DNA of 42,303 bases from LSUCC0057 sp048549915 (GTDB lineage Bacteria > Pseudomonadota > Gammaproteobacteria > Pseudomonadales > Porticoccaceae), in assembly GCA_048549915.1 (NCBI GenBank), contig JBLYYE010000018.1, positions 1-42,303 of the forward strand. The letters run 5' to 3'. Below the pieces are notes generated by a model, which did not search any database, was not told the DNA's origin, and saw only the letters and a program-made list of their open reading frames with translations. The position numbers and the translations under genes were made by a program. Shown in pieces: positions 40,691 to 42,303 of this stretch. How positions within the stretch are numbered: position 1 is the first letter of the stretch; the number at the start of each line of letters is the position of its first letter.

Positions 40691-41587
40691 CTATAGCGAC
40701 GAGTTAAGTTGAATGCCTGCAAGCTGCATGGCGCCTTCAACATCGGCGTAATACTGTGGTGAAAAAGGTGTCATTGGCAGACGCAGTGCCGGCTGACAGA
40801 GACCCATTCGAGCAACAGCCCATTTGACAGGAATCGGGTTGGCTTCCAAGAACAGTGTGCGGTGCAGTTCTGCAAGCCGGGCATCCAGCGCCGCCGCCTG
40901 CTCGGCATCACCTGCCAGGGCCGCGGCACACATTGCCGCCATCAGCGCAGGAGCCACATTGGCAGTAACCGAAATGTCACCGTGACCGCCGGCCAAGATC
41001 AGCTCGCGCGCGGTGGGATCATCACCCGAGTAAATGGCAAAATCAGCGGGGCAGCTAGCTATCAACTGACGCGCCCTATCGAGATCACCGGTAGCTTCCT
41101 TAACGCCAACTATATTATCTATAGCGCTGAGTGCTAACACAGTCTCGGGCAGCATGTCGCACGCTGTACGGCCTGGAACGTTGTAGAGAATTTGGGGTAG
41201 ATCGATCGCCTCGGCAATGGCCGTATGGTGGGCAATAAGGCCCGCCTGGGTCGGTTTATTGTAATACGGGGTCACCAGTAGCGCCGCATCAGCTCCAGCC
41301 TGAGCTGCGGCCTCGGTGAGCTCTATCGCTTCAGCCGTTGAGTTGGCACCTGTGCCCGCGATCACGGGGATACGGCCGGCACTCTGTCTGACCACTTCAC
41401 CAATCACTTTTGCGTGCTCGGCAACGTTTAGCGTAGCGGATTCGCCGGTGGTACCCACGGCGACAATAGCAGCGGTGCCCTGTTCGACGTGCCAGTCTAC
41501 TAAGCGGGACAGTGCCTCCCAATCAACCTCAAGGTTGTCATCTCTCATTGGCGTGACCATGGCCACAATGCTACCGGTAATCATCAC
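40691..41587 (-). CDS. dapA: DapA, 4-hydroxy-tetrahydrodipicolinate synthase
   Basis: 298 residues, class I aldolase. Catalytic Lys163 in I-V-G-V-K-E-A-T-G-D forms the Schiff base with pyruvate. Tyr135 in I-L-Y-N-V-P-G-R and the T-T-G-E-S motif (Thr46-Thr47) complete the proton relay. The L-L-V-T-P-Y-Y-N-K-P segment is conserved. First committed step of lysine/DAP synthesis. The first gene of dapA-bamC-metallohydrolase, probably one transcript. The start could also be the second Met, three bases later. Confidence 0.97.
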   Translation of the reverse strand: MMITGSIVAMVTPMRDDNLEVDWEALSRLVDWHVEQGTAAIVAVGTTGESATLNVAEHAKVIGEVVRQSAGRIPVIAGTGANSTAEAIELTEAAAQAGADAALLVTPYYNKPTQAGLIAHHTAIAEAIDLPQILYNVPGRTACDMLPETVLALSAIDNIVGVKEATGDLDRARQLIASCPADFAIYSGDDPTARELILAGGHGDISVTANVAPALMAAMCAAALAGDAEQAAALDARLAELHRTLFLEANPIPVKWAVARMGLCQPALRLPMTPFSPQYYADVEGAMQLAGIQLNSSL

Positions 41588-41689
41588 ATACTCCGCGCGA
41601 AAAGAGCGCTATGGTATCGCCCGCAGCTAGGCTGCACAAGGCATCGCTGCCAGCGCAGTTGTAGCGAACAAATTTTATAAGTTAGCCAG

Positions 41690-42303
41690 CTACTTGGCAT
41701 AGACACTGGGCTCTCCTTCGGGGCGATTTTTAAAGCGCTTATGGGCCCATAGGTATTGGTCTGGAGCAGTTCGTATCATCTGTTCTAGAACCCTATTGAC
41801 GCGTGTGGCATCTTCCAAGTCATCGCCGCAGGGGAACTCGTTTAAAGCCGGATGGAGCTTTAGCTGATAGCCTTGCCCCCAAGGTTTGCGAACATGGCTG
41901 AAGGGAACTACAGCTGCACCGGTTTTTTCTGCAAAGCGTGCAGTGGCATAAACGGTTGCCGCTTGCTGGCCAAAGAATGGAGCGAATAATCCCTGCCGAA
42001 GACCGTAGTCTTGATCCGGCCCATACCAGAGTATCCTGCCCGCCTTAAGCGCCTTCATAGTGCCGCGCACATCTTTGCGCTCAAACACCACAGTATGGCC
42101 GAGGCTTTTACTGGTGCGCCCGCGCGCTTGGACAAAATCTAAAACGGGATTTTTGTGCGCCCGGTACATGCCATCCATAGAAAGTGTGCCGGCGATTGCT
42201 GCACCACCGACCTCTAAAGTGGTGAAATGCGCGCCGAGCAGCATTATCCCCTGCCCTTTTAACGCTTCTACATTCTCTAACCCGACCACCTCGATCAGGC
42301 GCA
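41690..42303 (-). CDS. Lipid A biosynthesis acyltransferase (LpxL/HtrB family), 5' end outside the window
   Basis: About 204 residues up to the window edge (family length about 300), so the N-terminal third with the membrane anchor is missing. The first visible residues, R-L-I-E-V-V-G-L-E-N-V, run straight into the catalytic G-A-H-F-T-T-L-E motif (H-x4-E), followed by Y-R-A-H-K-N-P. L-W-Y-G-P-D-Q-D-Y-G and F-F-G-Q-Q-A-A-T are family features. Adds a secondary acyl chain to Kdo2-lipid IVA at the inner membrane. Which of LpxL, LpxM or LpxP it is cannot be decided. 102 bases upstream of dapA on the same strand. Confidence 0.9.
   Translation of the reverse strand, partial: RLIEVVGLENVEALKGQGIMLLGAHFTTLEVGGAAIAGTLSMDGMYRAHKNPVLDFVQARGRTSKSLGHTVVFERKDVRGTMKALKAGRILWYGPDQDYGLRQGLFAPFFGQQAATVYATARFAEKTGAAVVPFSHVRKPWGQGYQLKLHPALNEFPCGDDLEDATRVNRVLEQMIRTAPDQYLWAHKRFKNRPEGEPSVYAK

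Noticed and set aside
40678..40743. N-terminal extension of bamC into dapA
   Set aside because: Would bury the signal peptide 22 residues inside; the ATG at 40677 puts it at the terminus.
1..42303. Mobile elements, CRISPR arrays, toxin-antitoxin or defence islands
   Set aside because: No transposase, integrase, spaced repeat array or defence domain could be seen anywhere in the window.

Overview
The window is a dense stretch of gammaproteobacterial chromosome, apart from one 344-base gap at 38538-38881. The gene order ruvC-ruvA-ruvB-ybgC-tolQRAB-pal-cpoB-queE-queC-tRNA-Lys is the arrangement known from pseudomonads and their marine relatives. Together with dapA-bamC-metallohydrolase, an SbtA/SbtB bicarbonate pair, a sarcosine oxidase operon and a histone-H1-like HU protein, it suggests an aerobic, heterotrophic, probably marine gammaproteobacterium (Cellvibrionales/SAR92/OM60-like). 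The taxonomic call is inference from gene order and protein flavour. No insertion sequence, prophage, CRISPR array or rRNA was seen.

Layout. 1-3054 (+): the 3' part of purK, sbtA-sbtB, and an FAA-hydrolase gene interrupted by a stop codon. 3103-6296 (+): an emrA-emrB-marR multidrug efflux operon whose promoter region is a perfect 30-bp palindrome, probably the MarR operator. 6319-13013 (-): soxB-soxD-soxA-soxG followed by a frameshifted nhaC. The divergent AraC/GlxA-type regulator at 13223-14206 (+) is the likely controller. 14216-22852 (-): tRNA-Lys with its own promoter and terminator, queC, queE, the Tol-Pal envelope system, ybgC, and the RuvABC Holliday-junction machinery. 22928-25320 (-): an 86-residue acidic-tailed protein, aspS and an FmdB-type zinc ribbon. 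yebC, often found between aspS and ruvC, is absent here. 25639-26306 (+): the HU/H1-like protein and a strong terminator. 26321-31102: a HIT protein (-), then proS, a D-amino-acid aminotransferase and alr (+), then ubiX (-).

31354-35207 (+): trhP, a membrane J-domain protein and an Atm1-type ABC exporter. They converge on cmoM-dps (-), with a 37-base overlap between the exporter and cmoM. TrhP and CmoM catalyse the first and last steps of the same wobble-uridine (cmo5U/mcmo5U34) pathway. 36646-37797 (+): dapE. 37800-42303 (-): rsmJ, the AT-rich gap, a metallo-beta-lactamase-fold hydrolase, bamC, dapA and the 3' part of a lipid A acyltransferase gene. dapA and dapE both supply diaminopimelate, and alr with the D-aminotransferase supplies D-amino acids, so several genes converge on peptidoglycan precursors.

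Most of the window is ordinary core genome. The parts that merit a second look are the 38538-38881 gap (three DnaA-box-like sites within 35 bases, a fourth about 170 bases away, and two IHF-like repeats exactly 30 bases apart), the 30-bp emr palindrome, the sox-regulator intergenic region (inverted TGTCG half-sites plus a sigma-54-like element), two broken genes within the first 8 kb, and the trhP/J-protein/Atm1/cmoM neighbourhood. I do not see a clear-cut new defence or mobile system.
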